Of a stretch of DNA of 64,000 nucleotides, positions 51,420 through 61,955 are shown piece by piece; position 1 is the stretch's first letter; every line of letters starts with the position of its first letter. The DNA comes from Halomonas sp. 25-S5 (GTDB taxonomy: Bacteria; Pseudomonadota; Gammaproteobacteria; Pseudomonadales; Halomonadaceae), in contig NZ_JARANV010000005.1 of NCBI RefSeq assembly GCF_029889845.1, positions 105,045 to 169,044 on the forward strand. Reading direction: 5' to 3'. A program made the position numbers and the translations under genes. A model generated the notes under the pieces. That model was not told where the DNA came from, ran no database searches, and saw only the letters and a program-made list of their open reading frames with translations.

Positions 51420-52637
51420 ATGTTCCGCGTCACCCGCTATATCAAGTCGCTGCTCGAGCCGGGCCCCATCCCTTCCGCTCGCAAGCCGCCCGGTCCGGTG
51501 GTGATCTGGAACCTGATCCGCCGCTGCAACCTGACCTGCAAGCACTGCTATACCACCTCGGCCGACATCGACTTCGCCGGCGAGCTCTCCACCGCCGAGG
51601 CCCACGCCGTGCTCGACGACCTGCACGCCTTCCGGGTGCCGGCGCTGATCCTCTCCGGCGGCGAGCCGCTGATGCGCCCCGACATCTTCGAGCTCTCGCA
51701 CCGCGCACGTGAGCTGGGTATCTACACCGGGCTCTCCACCAACGGCACCCTGATCACCGAGGCGAACATCGATCGGATCGCCGAGGTCGGCTACGACTAC
51801 GTGGGCATCAGCATCGACGGCCTGGAGGCCACCCACGACGTCATCCGCCAGCGCCAGGGGGCGTTCCGCGAGTCGATGCACGCGGTGAAGCTGTGCAAGG
51901 CGCGCGGCATCAAGGTCGGCCTGCGCTTCACCCTGACCCGCGAGAATTACGAGCAGCTCGGCGACATCCTGGCGCTGATCGACGAACACGACGTCGACAA
52001 GTTCTACCTCTCGCACCTCAACTACGGCGGCCGCGGCCGACGCCACAGCAAGCAGGACGCCTGGCACCAGATGACCCGCGACGCCATGACCCGGCTGTTC
52101 GACCACTGCCGCGAGGAGCTCGAGCGCGGGGTGGAGCGGGAGTACGTCACCGGCAACAACGACGCCGACGGCCCCTTCCTGCTGATGTGGGCCCGCGAGC
52201 ACTTCCCCGAGCAGGCCGAGGCCCTGGAACGGCGGTTGATCAACTGGGGCGGCAACGCCTCCGGCGAGCATATCGCCAACATCGACAACCTGGGCCACGT
52301 CCACCCCGACACCTTCTGGTGGGACCACGACCTGGGCAGCGTCCGGGAGCGGCCCTTCTCCGCGATCTGGCGCGACACCCGGGACCCCTTGATGCTGGGT
52401 TTGCGCCAGAGACCGCGGCCGGTGAAGGGGCGCTGCGGCGAGTGCCGCTACCTGCCGATCTGCAACGGCAACACCCGGGTGCGGGCCTGGAAGGTCAGCG
52501 GCGACCCCTGGGAAGAGGATCCCGGCTGCTACCTGACCAACGGCGAGATCGGGGTCGCCGACGCGGGCGAGCGCCGTATCTTTGCCCCCTATGTCTCCCC
52601 ACCCCATGAGGCCATCCAGGCCGTCGAACTTCCGTAG
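51420..52637 (+). CDS. nirJ: NirJ, radical SAM heme d1 biosynthesis protein
   Basis: A 405-residue radical SAM/SPASM-type enzyme that replaces the propionates of didecarboxysiroheme with keto groups. The SAM cluster is CNLTCKHC, followed by LSGGEPLMRPD. The auxiliary cluster region near the C-terminus is CGECRYLPICNGNTRVRAWK with a later cysteine (DPGCYL). A CAGGAGAA site precedes the ATG. It lies 51 bases after nirH and just before nirE. Confidence 0.94.
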   Translation: MFRVTRYIKSLLEPGPIPSARKPPGPVVIWNLIRRCNLTCKHCYTTSADIDFAGELSTAEAHAVLDDLHAFRVPALILSGGEPLMRPDIFELSHRARELGIYTGLSTNGTLITEANIDRIAEVGYDYVGISIDGLEATHDVIRQRQGAFRESMHAVKLCKARGIKVGLRFTLTRENYEQLGDILALIDEHDVDKFYLSHLNYGGRGRRHSKQDAWHQMTRDAMTRLFDHCREELERGVEREYVTGNNDADGPFLLMWAREHFPEQAEALERRLINWGGNASGEHIANIDNLGHVHPDTFWWDHDLGSVRERPFSAIWRDTRDPLMLGLRQRPRPVKGRCGECRYLPICNGNTRVRAWKVSGDPWEEDPGCYLTNGEIGVADAGERRIFAPYVSPPHEAIQAVELP

Positions 52638-52656
52638 GCTTGCGAGGAATTCCGCC

Positions 52657-53505
52657 ATGCCGTCACGTCGCGTTTCCTATGACCTCGCCGAGTCACCTCT
52701 GGCGCCCGGCGAGGTGGCCATCGTCGGTGCCGGGCCCGGCGACCCCGGGCTTCTCACCCTGCGCGCCCTGTCGTTGCTCGAACAGGCCGATTGCCTGGTC
52801 TTCGATCGCCTGGTCTCCAAGGAGGTCCTGGCTCTGGCCAGCCCCAAGGCCCGGCGCTTCTACGTGGGCAAGGCCTCGCGCTGTCATGCCCTGACCCAGG
52901 ACGAGACCAATGCCCTGCTGGTGCGCCTGGCCGAGGAGGGCAAGCGGGTGGTGCGGCTCAAGGGCGGCGACCCCTACATCTTCGGTCGCGGCGGCGAGGA
53001 GGCCGAGGTGCTGATCGGCCACGGCATCCATTTCCGGGTGGTGCCGGGCATCACCTCGGCCCAGGGCTGTGCCGCCTACGGCGGCTTCCCGCTGACCCAT
53101 CGCGACTACGCCCAGAGCGTTACCTTCGTCACCGGTCACTGCAAGGGCGACGGCGACCTGGCCCTGGACTGGACCTCCCTGTCGGTGCCGCATCACACGG
53201 CGGTCTTCTACATGGGGCTGGCCAACGCCGAGCTGATCAGCCAGCAACTGCAGGACCACGGCCTGCCCGCGGACCATCCGGTGGCCCTGGTGGAGCGTGG
53301 CACCACCCCCGAGCAGCGCCAGGTGATCACTTGCCTGGGTGAGCTGGTCGAGACCATCGCGCGGGAAGGGCTGAAGCCGCCGACTCTGATCGTGGTCGGC
53401 GAGGTGGTGCGCCTGGCTAACATCCTGGCTCAGCCGGCCCCCAAGGAGGCGACCTTCGCCGAGGGCGAGACCCTGGAACTGGTGCGGGAGCGGATTGCCC
53501 TGTGA
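52657..53505 (+). CDS. nirE: NirE, uroporphyrinogen-III C-methyltransferase for heme d1
   Basis: A 282-residue SUMT (CobA-type) enzyme making precorrin-2, entry to the siroheme/heme d1 branch. The family motifs VGAGPGDPGLLTLRALSLLE, RLKGGDPYIFGRGGEE and VPGITSAQGCAAYGGFPLTH are intact. The GAGGAA site favours 52657. Its location between nirJ and nirN makes nirE the right name over a general cobA. The stop overlaps the GTG start of nirN. Confidence 0.92.
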   Translation: MPSRRVSYDLAESPLAPGEVAIVGAGPGDPGLLTLRALSLLEQADCLVFDRLVSKEVLALASPKARRFYVGKASRCHALTQDETNALLVRLAEEGKRVVRLKGGDPYIFGRGGEEAEVLIGHGIHFRVVPGITSAQGCAAYGGFPLTHRDYAQSVTFVTGHCKGDGDLALDWTSLSVPHHTAVFYMGLANAELISQQLQDHGLPADHPVALVERGTTPEQRQVITCLGELVETIAREGLKPPTLIVVGEVVRLANILAQPAPKEATFAEGETLELVRERIAL

Positions 53506-55085
53506 GATGCGTCGCTTCCCTCCAGACCGCCCTGAAGTCTCTCGCCGTGGCGCTGCTGGCCATGGCCATGGTACCCGCCATTGCCGACGACACCCGCGCG
53601 CTCTACCAGGCCCAGTGCGCGTCCTGCCATGGCGAGGAGCGCCTGGGCGGCATCGGCCCGGCGCTGCTGCCGGGCAACCTCTCGCGGCTAAAGCCGCAGG
53701 CCGCCGAGGCGGTGATCCGCGACGGGCGAGCGGCCAGCCAGATGCCGGCATTCGGCGCGCAGCTCGACGAGGCCGAGATCGCCTCGCTGGCCGAGTGGAT
53801 CTACCGCGCGCCCGAGGTCGAACCCACCTGGGGACGTGATGAGATCCTCGCCAGCCAGGAGGTTACCCACCCGGATGGCAGCCTGCCCGACGAGCCCCGC
53901 TTCGATGCCGACCCGCTCAACCTGTTCATCGTGGTGGAGACCGGCGATCACCATGCCAGCCTGCTCGACGGCGACACCTTCGAGCGCATCCACCGCTTCG
54001 AGACCCGCTACGCCCTGCACGGCGGGCCCAAGTTCACCCCCGGTGGGCGCCATGTCTTCTTCGGCTCCCGGGACGGCTGGATCACCAAGGTCGACCTCTA
54101 CAACCTGGAGGTGGTGGCCGAGGTACGCGCCGGCATCAACATGCGCAACATCGCCGTCTCCGCCGATGGCCGCTACGTGATGGCCGCCAACTACCTGCCC
54201 CACAGCCTGGTGCTGTTCGACGCGCACAACCTCGACATGATGAAGGTCTACCCGGCGGTGGGCGAGGATGGCGAGAGCTCGCGGGTCAGTGCCGTCTATG
54301 CCGCGCCGCCGCGGGGCAGCTTCATCGCCGCCCTCAAGGACCTCAAGGAGGTGTGGGAGATTCCCTGGCCACTGCCCACCGAGCCAGTGGTCGCCACCGG
54401 CCATATGGCGACGCCGCTGGATCAGCACCGCGGGCATGACACGCCCAACTTCCGGGTGCGGCGCATCCCGGTACCCGACTACCTGGACGACTTCTTCTTC
54501 GATCTCGAATATGAACACGTCATCGGCGCCTCCCGAGGTGGGGAGAGTGACGGCCAGGGCGGCATGGTGATCAACCTGGATAGCGGCGCAAAGGTGGCCG
54601 ACCTGCCGCTGGAGGGAATGCCCCACCTCGGCTCGGGCATCACCTGGGAGTATCAGGGTCGCCGGGTGATGGCCCTTCCCCATCTGGGCAAGGCGGCGGT
54701 ATCGATCATCGACATGACGAACTGGGAAGTGATCAAGACCCTCGAGACCGATGGCCCCGGCTTCTTCATGCGCAGCCATGCCAATTCGCCCTACGCCTGG
54801 GTGGATGTCTTCTTCGGCCCCAACCGCGACCGGGTACACGTGATCGACAAGGCCACCCTGGAGATCGTCGAGACGCTGATCCCCGAACCCGGCCAGACCG
54901 CCGCCCACGTGGAGTTCGATCGCTATGGCGAGAAGCTGCTGCTGAGCCTCTGGGAGGACGACGGCGCGGTGATCGTCTATGACGCCGATACCCTGGAGGA
55001 GCTCCAGCGCATTCCCATGAGCAAGCCGTCGGGCAAGTACAATGTCTGGAACAAGACACACTATGAGGAAGGCACCAGCCACTGA
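53502..55085 (+). CDS. nirN: NirN, cytochrome cd1-like dihydro-heme d1 dehydrogenase
   Basis: A 527-residue periplasmic paralogue of NirS: signal peptide (LKSLAVALLAMAMVPAIA), c-heme motif CASCH at 39-43, then a d1-type propeller (RYALHGGPKFTPGGRHVFFG, TYPE YVMAANYLPHSLVLFD). NirN oxidises the last intermediate to heme d1. The start is GTG within the nirE stop (GTGA), giving coupling. The C-terminus IPMSKPSGKYNVWNKT mirrors the NirS ending. Confidence 0.92.
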   Translation: MRCVASLQTALKSLAVALLAMAMVPAIADDTRALYQAQCASCHGEERLGGIGPALLPGNLSRLKPQAAEAVIRDGRAASQMPAFGAQLDEAEIASLAEWIYRAPEVEPTWGRDEILASQEVTHPDGSLPDEPRFDADPLNLFIVVETGDHHASLLDGDTFERIHRFETRYALHGGPKFTPGGRHVFFGSRDGWITKVDLYNLEVVAEVRAGINMRNIAVSADGRYVMAANYLPHSLVLFDAHNLDMMKVYPAVGEDGESSRVSAVYAAPPRGSFIAALKDLKEVWEIPWPLPTEPVVATGHMATPLDQHRGHDTPNFRVRRIPVPDYLDDFFFDLEYEHVIGASRGGESDGQGGMVINLDSGAKVADLPLEGMPHLGSGITWEYQGRRVMALPHLGKAAVSIIDMTNWEVIKTLETDGPGFFMRSHANSPYAWVDVFFGPNRDRVHVIDKATLEIVETLIPEPGQTAAHVEFDRYGEKLLLSLWEDDGAVIVYDADTLEELQRIPMSKPSGKYNVWNKTHYEEGTSH

Positions 55086-55181
55086 GGTATCATAAGAAGT
55101 ATTCTTGATGCCTGTCATGGAAGGCGCGCCGGGAGTGGGGCACAATGGCCATAACCAAGCGTTTTAGTCGGGTATGGCACC

Positions 55182-56396
55182 ATGCAATCGAGCTCTTCCT
55201 CTTCCGTCCGCTCCTCCACGCTGTCGCGCCTGCCGGTGGCGCGGCTGGCCTTCCGGCCCTTCTTCCTGCTGGCCGCGCTGTTCAGCGTGCTCTCCATGGG
55301 GGTATGGTTCGCCTTCTGGCATGGCGATATCCTGCTGCGTCCCGTCGGTGGCCTGATGTTCTGGCACCAGCACGAGATGCTGTTCGGCTTCGCCGCCGCC
55401 GTGGTGGCGGGTTTTTTGCTCACCGCGGTGCAGAACTGGACCGGGCTGCCCAGCCTCAAGGGGGGGCGGCTGCTGGCGCTGGTCGGGCTCTGGCTGGCCG
55501 GGCGGGTGTTAATGGCCTTTCCCCTGGGCCTGCCGGCCTGGCTGCCGATGCTGGTCGACCTGGCCTTCCTGCCAGTGGTGGCGGGGGTCATGGCCATGCT
55601 GGTGATCGAGGCGAAGCGCTGGCGCAACCTGGTCTTCCTGCCGACCCTGGCGCTGCTGACCCTGGCCAACCTGGCCATGCACCTGGGGGCGTTGACCGGC
55701 GACGCCGAGCTGATTCGCCAGGCCGCCTACCTGGCGGTGCTGCTGTTCACCCTGCTGATGGTGGTGGTGGGCGGCCGGGTGATCGCCATGTTTACCGCCA
55801 ACCGCCTGGGGCTGGCCCGTAAGCCACCGATCCCGGCCCTCGAAACCCTGAGCCTGGGCAGCGTCATGGCGGTGGTGCTGGGCCAGCTGCTGGTGGTGCT
55901 CGGCGTGGCGGTCCCCGGCGTCCTGCTGGCCGCGCTGATGGGCCTGGCCGCCCTGGCCAATGCCGTGCGGCTGTCGCGCTGGCGAGGCCTTCACAGCTGG
56001 CGCGAGCCGTTGCTCTGGGCACTGCATCTGAGCTACGCCTTCATTCCCGTGGGCCTGGCCATGTGGGCCTTGGCGCTGCTGGGGGCCTTTCGGGCCGAGT
56101 TGGCGGTACACGCCCTGACCATCGGCGGCATGGGCACCATGATGCTGGCGATGATGTCGCGGGTCTCGCTGGGCCATACCGCGCGCCCCATCCGCACCCT
56201 GCCGGGCATCGGCGTGGCCCTGGGGCTGATGGTGGCCGCGGCGCTGCTGCGCTCGCCGGTGCTGGCGCTCTTCCCGCAGATCACCCACTGGACCTACAAC
56301 CTGGGCATCATCTTCTGGTGCCTGGCCTACGTCATCTTCCTGTTTCACTTTACGGGGCCGCTGCTCTCGGCGCGTCCCGACGGCAAGGATGGCTAG
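55182..56396 (+). CDS. nnrS: NnrS family heme/copper membrane protein (second copy)
   Basis: A 404-residue, 12-helix NnrS protein closer to the family norm than the copy at 4616: FRPFFLLAALFSVLSMG, MFWHQHEMLFGFAAAVVAGF and HALTIGGMGTMMLAMMSR are intact. It follows nirN by 96 bases, within which AAGAA-GTA-TTCTT (55094-55106) forms a small dyad of unknown meaning. NnrS is linked to protection from NO and iron-nitrosyl stress; two copies in one locus suggest distinct roles or induction patterns. Confidence 0.92.
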   Translation: MQSSSSSSVRSSTLSRLPVARLAFRPFFLLAALFSVLSMGVWFAFWHGDILLRPVGGLMFWHQHEMLFGFAAAVVAGFLLTAVQNWTGLPSLKGGRLLALVGLWLAGRVLMAFPLGLPAWLPMLVDLAFLPVVAGVMAMLVIEAKRWRNLVFLPTLALLTLANLAMHLGALTGDAELIRQAAYLAVLLFTLLMVVVGGRVIAMFTANRLGLARKPPIPALETLSLGSVMAVVLGQLLVVLGVAVPGVLLAALMGLAALANAVRLSRWRGLHSWREPLLWALHLSYAFIPVGLAMWALALLGAFRAELAVHALTIGGMGTMMLAMMSRVSLGHTARPIRTLPGIGVALGLMVAAALLRSPVLALFPQITHWTYNLGIIFWCLAYVIFLFHFTGPLLSARPDGKDG

Positions 56397-56480
56397 CCGG
56401 ACGCCTCATGCCAGCGGCGCGCCGCAGGCGTCGCGCCTCGCACCGATGATTCCGCCGTTACCCGACGCAAGGAGGCAGAC

Positions 56481-56870
56481 TTGCTGGAACACTATGTCCT
56501 GATCAAGCAGCTGCATGTCACGGCGGCCAGCCTGAGCATCCTGTTCTTCATGCTCCGGGCCTGGTGGTCGGTGAGGGAGATCCCCCTGCTGCAGCGTCGC
56601 TGGGTGAAGGTGCTGCCCCACCTCATCGATAGCACCTTGCTGGCGCTGGGCGTGACACTGATGGTGATGCTCTCGCTATGGCCCCACCAGCATCCCTGGC
56701 TGGCCGCCAAGCTGATCGCCCTGCTGGCCTACATCGGCCTGGGCACGGTGGCGATCAAGCGCGGCCGGACACCGCGGGCAAGAGCCATTGCCGCCCTGGC
56801 GGCGGTACTCACCTTCGCCTACATGCTGGGCGCGGCGATCCGTCATAGCGCGCTTTCCTGGCTGGCCTGA
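56481..56870 (+). CDS. SirB2-family small membrane protein
   Basis: A 129-residue protein with four membrane helices and conserved histidines (LIKQLHVTAASLSILFFMLR, VLPHLIDSTLLALGV), typical of the SirB2 family. It starts with TTG six bases after an AAGGAGG site. SirB2-like genes commonly accompany nnrS in denitrifiers; function is unresolved. It probably belongs to the transcript of the second nnrS. Confidence 0.85.
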   Translation: MLEHYVLIKQLHVTAASLSILFFMLRAWWSVREIPLLQRRWVKVLPHLIDSTLLALGVTLMVMLSLWPHQHPWLAAKLIALLAYIGLGTVAIKRGRTPRARAIAALAAVLTFAYMLGAAIRHSALSWLA

Positions 56871-56943
56871 CGCAAGGGATGAGCGTGCTGGACCATGGCT
56901 GGCCTATACTGTCCCGGCCACTCTTGTTCAGAAGGACGATCTC

Positions 56944-57261
56944 ATGTCGAAACAGGAACTTCCCGCCGGCGCCGGCCAGGTAGCCGAGCAGTATCCCGAG
57001 ATCTGGGAAGCCTACGCTGAGTTGGGCCGGGCCTGTGCCGAGTCCGGCCCGCTGGACGCGCGCACGCGGCGCCTGGTCAAGCTGGCGCTGGCGGTGGGCG
57101 CGCGTTCCGAGGGTGCCGTGCACTCCCATGTACGGCGTGGCCTGGAGGAGGGGGAATCTGCCCAGGCCCTCAAGCAGGTGGCCATGCTGGCCATCCCTAC
57201 CCTGGGCCTGCCCAGCGGCGTCGCGGCGTTGACCTGGATCGAGGACATCACCGAGTCCTGA
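56944..57261 (+). CDS. AhpD-like carboxymuconolactone decarboxylase family protein without the CxxC
   Basis: A 105-residue helical protein with the family core DARTRRLVKLALAVGARSEG followed by AVHSHVRRGLEEG. Where peroxidase members have CxxC next to the histidine, this protein has SEGA, so the redox-active cysteines are missing and disulfide chemistry is unlikely. It follows SirB2 by 73 bases. The start at 56944 has an AGAAGGA site. The role in the nir/nnrS neighbourhood is unknown. Confidence 0.82.
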   Translation: MSKQELPAGAGQVAEQYPEIWEAYAELGRACAESGPLDARTRRLVKLALAVGARSEGAVHSHVRRGLEEGESAQALKQVAMLAIPTLGLPSGVAALTWIEDITES

Positions 57262-57765
57262 CCCCCGGTAGGCCCAGGGGCGGCTGGGACAAGCGTTTAA
57301 TCCTGGGGGATCCCCACGAATTCTGTGCTATTCGCCGCATAATGCCTGCTCCTTGACCTCTTCGCGAAGGCTCTCTCGGAGAATTTTCCAGGAGGGCCAA
57401 GGCACGGCGCCGGGCCGTTGACGCCGAAGCCACTCCAGTCCCAGGCGCCACACGGACAGCACGTTCCGGTGCCGGATACTGTTGCTCTGGTAGCGCTGCT
57501 GTTGACCATGGGGTCCACTGTACCGTTTACCAGTCGGGTCTCGGCGGTGGTGCCTCCATTCCTGACCACTTTGGTCATCAGCGGGATACCGTTCAAGACC
57601 AGAACACAGGGCAGCGCTGTGCTGCTACAATCATGGCCGAGACGATAACTTAAACTCACTCGTTTTCTGTCTTGACGATGGGGTCCTCTTTATATGGCTG
57701 GCCTAATTGTTAACACCCCCTAACAGCTACCAAATTTCATAGGCTGCAGGGGTGTCCACCGCCCA
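57262..57765. other. Long intergenic region without a recognisable gene
   Basis: About 500 bases between the AhpD-like gene and the enoyl-CoA hydratase. The sequence is less GC-rich than the nir side. Open frames exist on both strands but have no ribosome site, no family resemblance and many cysteines and serines typical of chance frames. It probably contains the junction between the denitrification region and the acyl-CoA block; no clear inverted repeat was found. Confidence 0.4.
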
Positions 57766-58566
57766 TCATCGACCCCTCCATGTGGGCGGGCGTTTCTCGA
57801 CGAAAGCGCGCACCCCTTCTGCTCGGTCCTCGCTAGCCATCAGTCGCTGATGCAGCGCAAGTTCATAAGCGAGCCCACTATTGAGATCGAGCTCGCCTCC
57901 GATTTGTACAGCCCGCCGTATCGAGCGGACTGCCAAGGGCGGCATCGAGGCGATCTGCTCAGCTCTCTCCAATGCGTGGTTGAGCAAGTCTGCCCGAGGA
58001 AAAATTCGCGAAACGATACCGCACTCCCGAGCCTCTTCCGCATTTAACCTGTCGCCAGTCAGCATTATCTCAAGAGCCCTACCGCGTCCAATAATTCGAG
58101 GTAGGAATTGAGTTCCACCGAGTCCTGACATAATGCCAAGGCCAATTTCCGGTAAGCCGAATTCTGCTTCCTCTGCCGCAAGCACAATGTCAGAGGCCAG
58201 TGCTAATTCCGCACCGCCTCCAAGTGCCACTCCCTGAACTGCAGCTATTACCGGAACGTCCAAGCTCTGACGAATCGTCAGAAACAACCGGAAAAGAGCA
58301 TGCTGGCGCCGGATACCATCATCGTCCAGGTGATTTCTCTCCTTGAGATCGGCCCCCACACAGAAAGCCCGAGTCCCAGTAGCTGTGATCACTATACAGC
58401 GCAGCTGGGTGTCTACTACCCAGTCGCTGAACTGTCGAACCAGCTCAGTGGCCATCACACTATTAAGCGCATGGAGCGCCTCAGGACGGTCAAGGGTCAA
58501 AATTGCAATACTGTCATCGTGTCGCTGAACGTTTATGGTGGAATATTCATTGGTCTCGTGGCTCAT
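57766..58566 (-). CDS. Enoyl-CoA hydratase/isomerase family protein
   Basis: A 266-residue crotonase-fold enzyme hydrating an enoyl-CoA. Visible are LDRPEALHALNSVM, the oxyanion-hole segments FCVGADLKE and VALGGGAELALASDI, and a catalytic glutamate region (FGLPEIGLGIMSG). Codon use is distinctly less GC-rich than the nir genes. It lies downstream of an acyl-CoA ligase and a biotin carboxylase on the same strand, suggesting catabolism of a branched or cyclic acid via CoA esters. Confidence 0.9.
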   Translation of the reverse strand: MSHETNEYSTINVQRHDDSIAILTLDRPEALHALNSVMATELVRQFSDWVVDTQLRCIVITATGTRAFCVGADLKERNHLDDDGIRRQHALFRLFLTIRQSLDVPVIAAVQGVALGGGAELALASDIVLAAEEAEFGLPEIGLGIMSGLGGTQFLPRIIGRGRALEIMLTGDRLNAEEARECGIVSRIFPRADLLNHALERAEQIASMPPLAVRSIRRAVQIGGELDLNSGLAYELALHQRLMASEDRAEGVRAFVEKRPPTWRGR

Positions 58567-58728
58567 ATGTACCTCTTTGTTAGTTGTTAGTTTTGTTTGA
58601 TTAGCGGCAACTTTCGTCGACTGGATGTACTCTTGTGATAGCTGTCACGCCGGGTGTTTGCCTATCGGCTCCGTTCATTGGAACGGTATGAAGCCTTTTA
58701 GGCGCAGGACTCGGTGGCGGCCACCCGT

Positions 58729-60300
58729 CTAGGCGCCCGCGAACAGTGCAAACAACTCACTACGGATCCGATGCTTCTGCATCTTGCCATTGCCAGTGCG
58801 AGGAAGGTTATCCGTCACCCGTACTGCCTTGGGCACCTTAAAACTCGCCAGATGCTCGCGACAGTGGGCGATCAACTCTGCCTCGTCCACCTGCTCGCCC
58901 GGCTTGGGGATGACTGCGGCCACCACCGCCTCACTCCAACGTGGATGTGGCACGCCCACCACGGCGGCCTCGGATACCGCCGGATGCTTCAGTAGGCAGC
59001 GCTCGACTTCCACCGAGGCGACGTTTTCGCCACCGGTCTTGATCAAGTCTTTCTTACGATCGGTGAACCACACGGCGCCATCATCATCAATCCAGCCTAG
59101 GTCAGCGCTGTGGAACCAGCCATGGGTGAACACGCTGGCGGTCATTTCGGGCAAATTTAGATAGCCGTTCATCACCTGCGGTCCACGGTAGACGATCTCG
59201 CCGATCTCGCCGCGGGGCAAATGCCGTCCCTCACCGTCCATAATAGAGATGCGAGTAACGGCGGTAGCCGTGCCCCAAGAGGCAGCCTTGCTCCATTGGT
59301 GTTCGGGGCGCTGATAGGTGCTGCGAGGCAGCTCGGTCATGCCAGCGCCCGACACCACGTCGGCTCGGGGAAATAGAGTGTGGATGGCTTCCAGCCGCTC
59401 TACCGGCATGGTAGCTATGGTATAGATAGCACGGGTCACTGTGGGTAGTTGCTGGTCCCCTCGCGTCGTCAGCAGGGCAGCGTACATCATCGGCAGGAGC
59501 ACCAGCATGTTGATGCCATAACACTCGATCAGCTCCGCTGCCCGTGCTGCCTCGAAGCGTCGCTCCAGCACCAGCATTCCGCCGACGAGCAGTACCGGCA
59601 GACTGGTGGCATTGAGCTGGGCGACGTGGAAAAGCGGCAGCGCCCCCAGAGCACTGGTCTCGTGACTCATCCGGTTAACCAGCGCATTCGACATGGCAGT
59701 CAACGTCACCGCCAAGTGGCTGGTGAGCACGCCCTTCGGCATGGCAGTGGTTCCGCTGGTATAGAGCAATTGCACCGGGTCGCGATCACCTATCACAACC
59801 CCCAACTCTCTATCGCAGCCACTGGCCAGCAGATCCTCGAAGGAGCCGGCACATTTGTCCCCCTTCGTCGGCGGGTCACCGATCCAGTACACGGCCTGTA
59901 ATGAGGGCGCCTGCTTAGGCAACGACCGAGCTATCTTGACTAGGTCGGCCTCGGCAATCAGCAGCTTGGCCCGCGCGTCGTTCAGGCAGTAAGCGATCTC
60001 CTCACTGCGCAGACCTAAGTTCATCGGCGCGCAGACGAGCCCAGCCTTGGCGCAGGCGAAGTAGCTGATCAGCAGTTCACAGCAATTTCCGGCCATGATC
60101 GCCACCACGTCTTGGCGCTTCAAGCCCACCGCGAGCAGCGCGTGCCCCAAGTGGTCGGAGCGTGCAGCAAGCTCATGATAGCTCAAGGTGCCGCTGGCCT
60201 CGATCAGGGCCGGACGATCGGGAAAGAGGTCGGCACTGCGGGTGAGAATGTCGCCTACCGCTACCCGTTCGATAAGATTACGCTCCAGATCGCTCACCAT
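58729..60300 (-). CDS. AMP-dependent acyl-CoA synthetase/ligase
   Basis: A 523-residue adenylate-forming enzyme converting a carboxylic acid, ATP and CoA to an acyl-CoA. Signature motifs are LLYTSGTTAMPKGVLTSHLA, GWFHSADLGWIDDDG and the C-terminal lysine in LPRTGNGKMQKHRIR. The adenylation and C-terminal domains are complete. Substrate is not predictable by eye. It sits between the enoyl-CoA hydratase and the biotin carboxylase. Confidence 0.92.
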   Translation of the reverse strand: MVSDLERNLIERVAVGDILTRSADLFPDRPALIEASGTLSYHELAARSDHLGHALLAVGLKRQDVVAIMAGNCCELLISYFACAKAGLVCAPMNLGLRSEEIAYCLNDARAKLLIAEADLVKIARSLPKQAPSLQAVYWIGDPPTKGDKCAGSFEDLLASGCDRELGVVIGDRDPVQLLYTSGTTAMPKGVLTSHLAVTLTAMSNALVNRMSHETSALGALPLFHVAQLNATSLPVLLVGGMLVLERRFEAARAAELIECYGINMLVLLPMMYAALLTTRGDQQLPTVTRAIYTIATMPVERLEAIHTLFPRADVVSGAGMTELPRSTYQRPEHQWSKAASWGTATAVTRISIMDGEGRHLPRGEIGEIVYRGPQVMNGYLNLPEMTASVFTHGWFHSADLGWIDDDGAVWFTDRKKDLIKTGGENVASVEVERCLLKHPAVSEAAVVGVPHPRWSEAVVAAVIPKPGEQVDEAELIAHCREHLASFKVPKAVRVTDNLPRTGNGKMQKHRIRSELFALFAGA

Positions 60301-60546
60301 TTTTTAGGCCTCCACACCGAGGCGCCGAACACCACGATACGATAGTATTCTCAAGGGTATTGAGACCCGTCCGTTCATCACGGAGGTCGACGTTACCTGT
60401 ACCAGTTTTCCGAAAGTTGGCGCTGCAAAGCGCTCCTATGAAAAGCGGCCACGACGGGGGCCGCAGAACGCGGCGGCCCCACGCGTTAGCAAAGCGGTGA
60501 GACAGTTCCGCGCCCCTACACATGGACACAGAACCGCCCCCGCTCC

Positions 60547-61938
<1,392 letters not shown>

Positions 61939-61955
61939 GAAAACTCCCAAACTTT

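Noticed and set aside
57297..57659. Cysteine-containing minus-strand open frame in the gap after the AhpD-like gene
   Set aside because: No start signal or resemblance; neighbouring frames are equally open, so it is likely chance.
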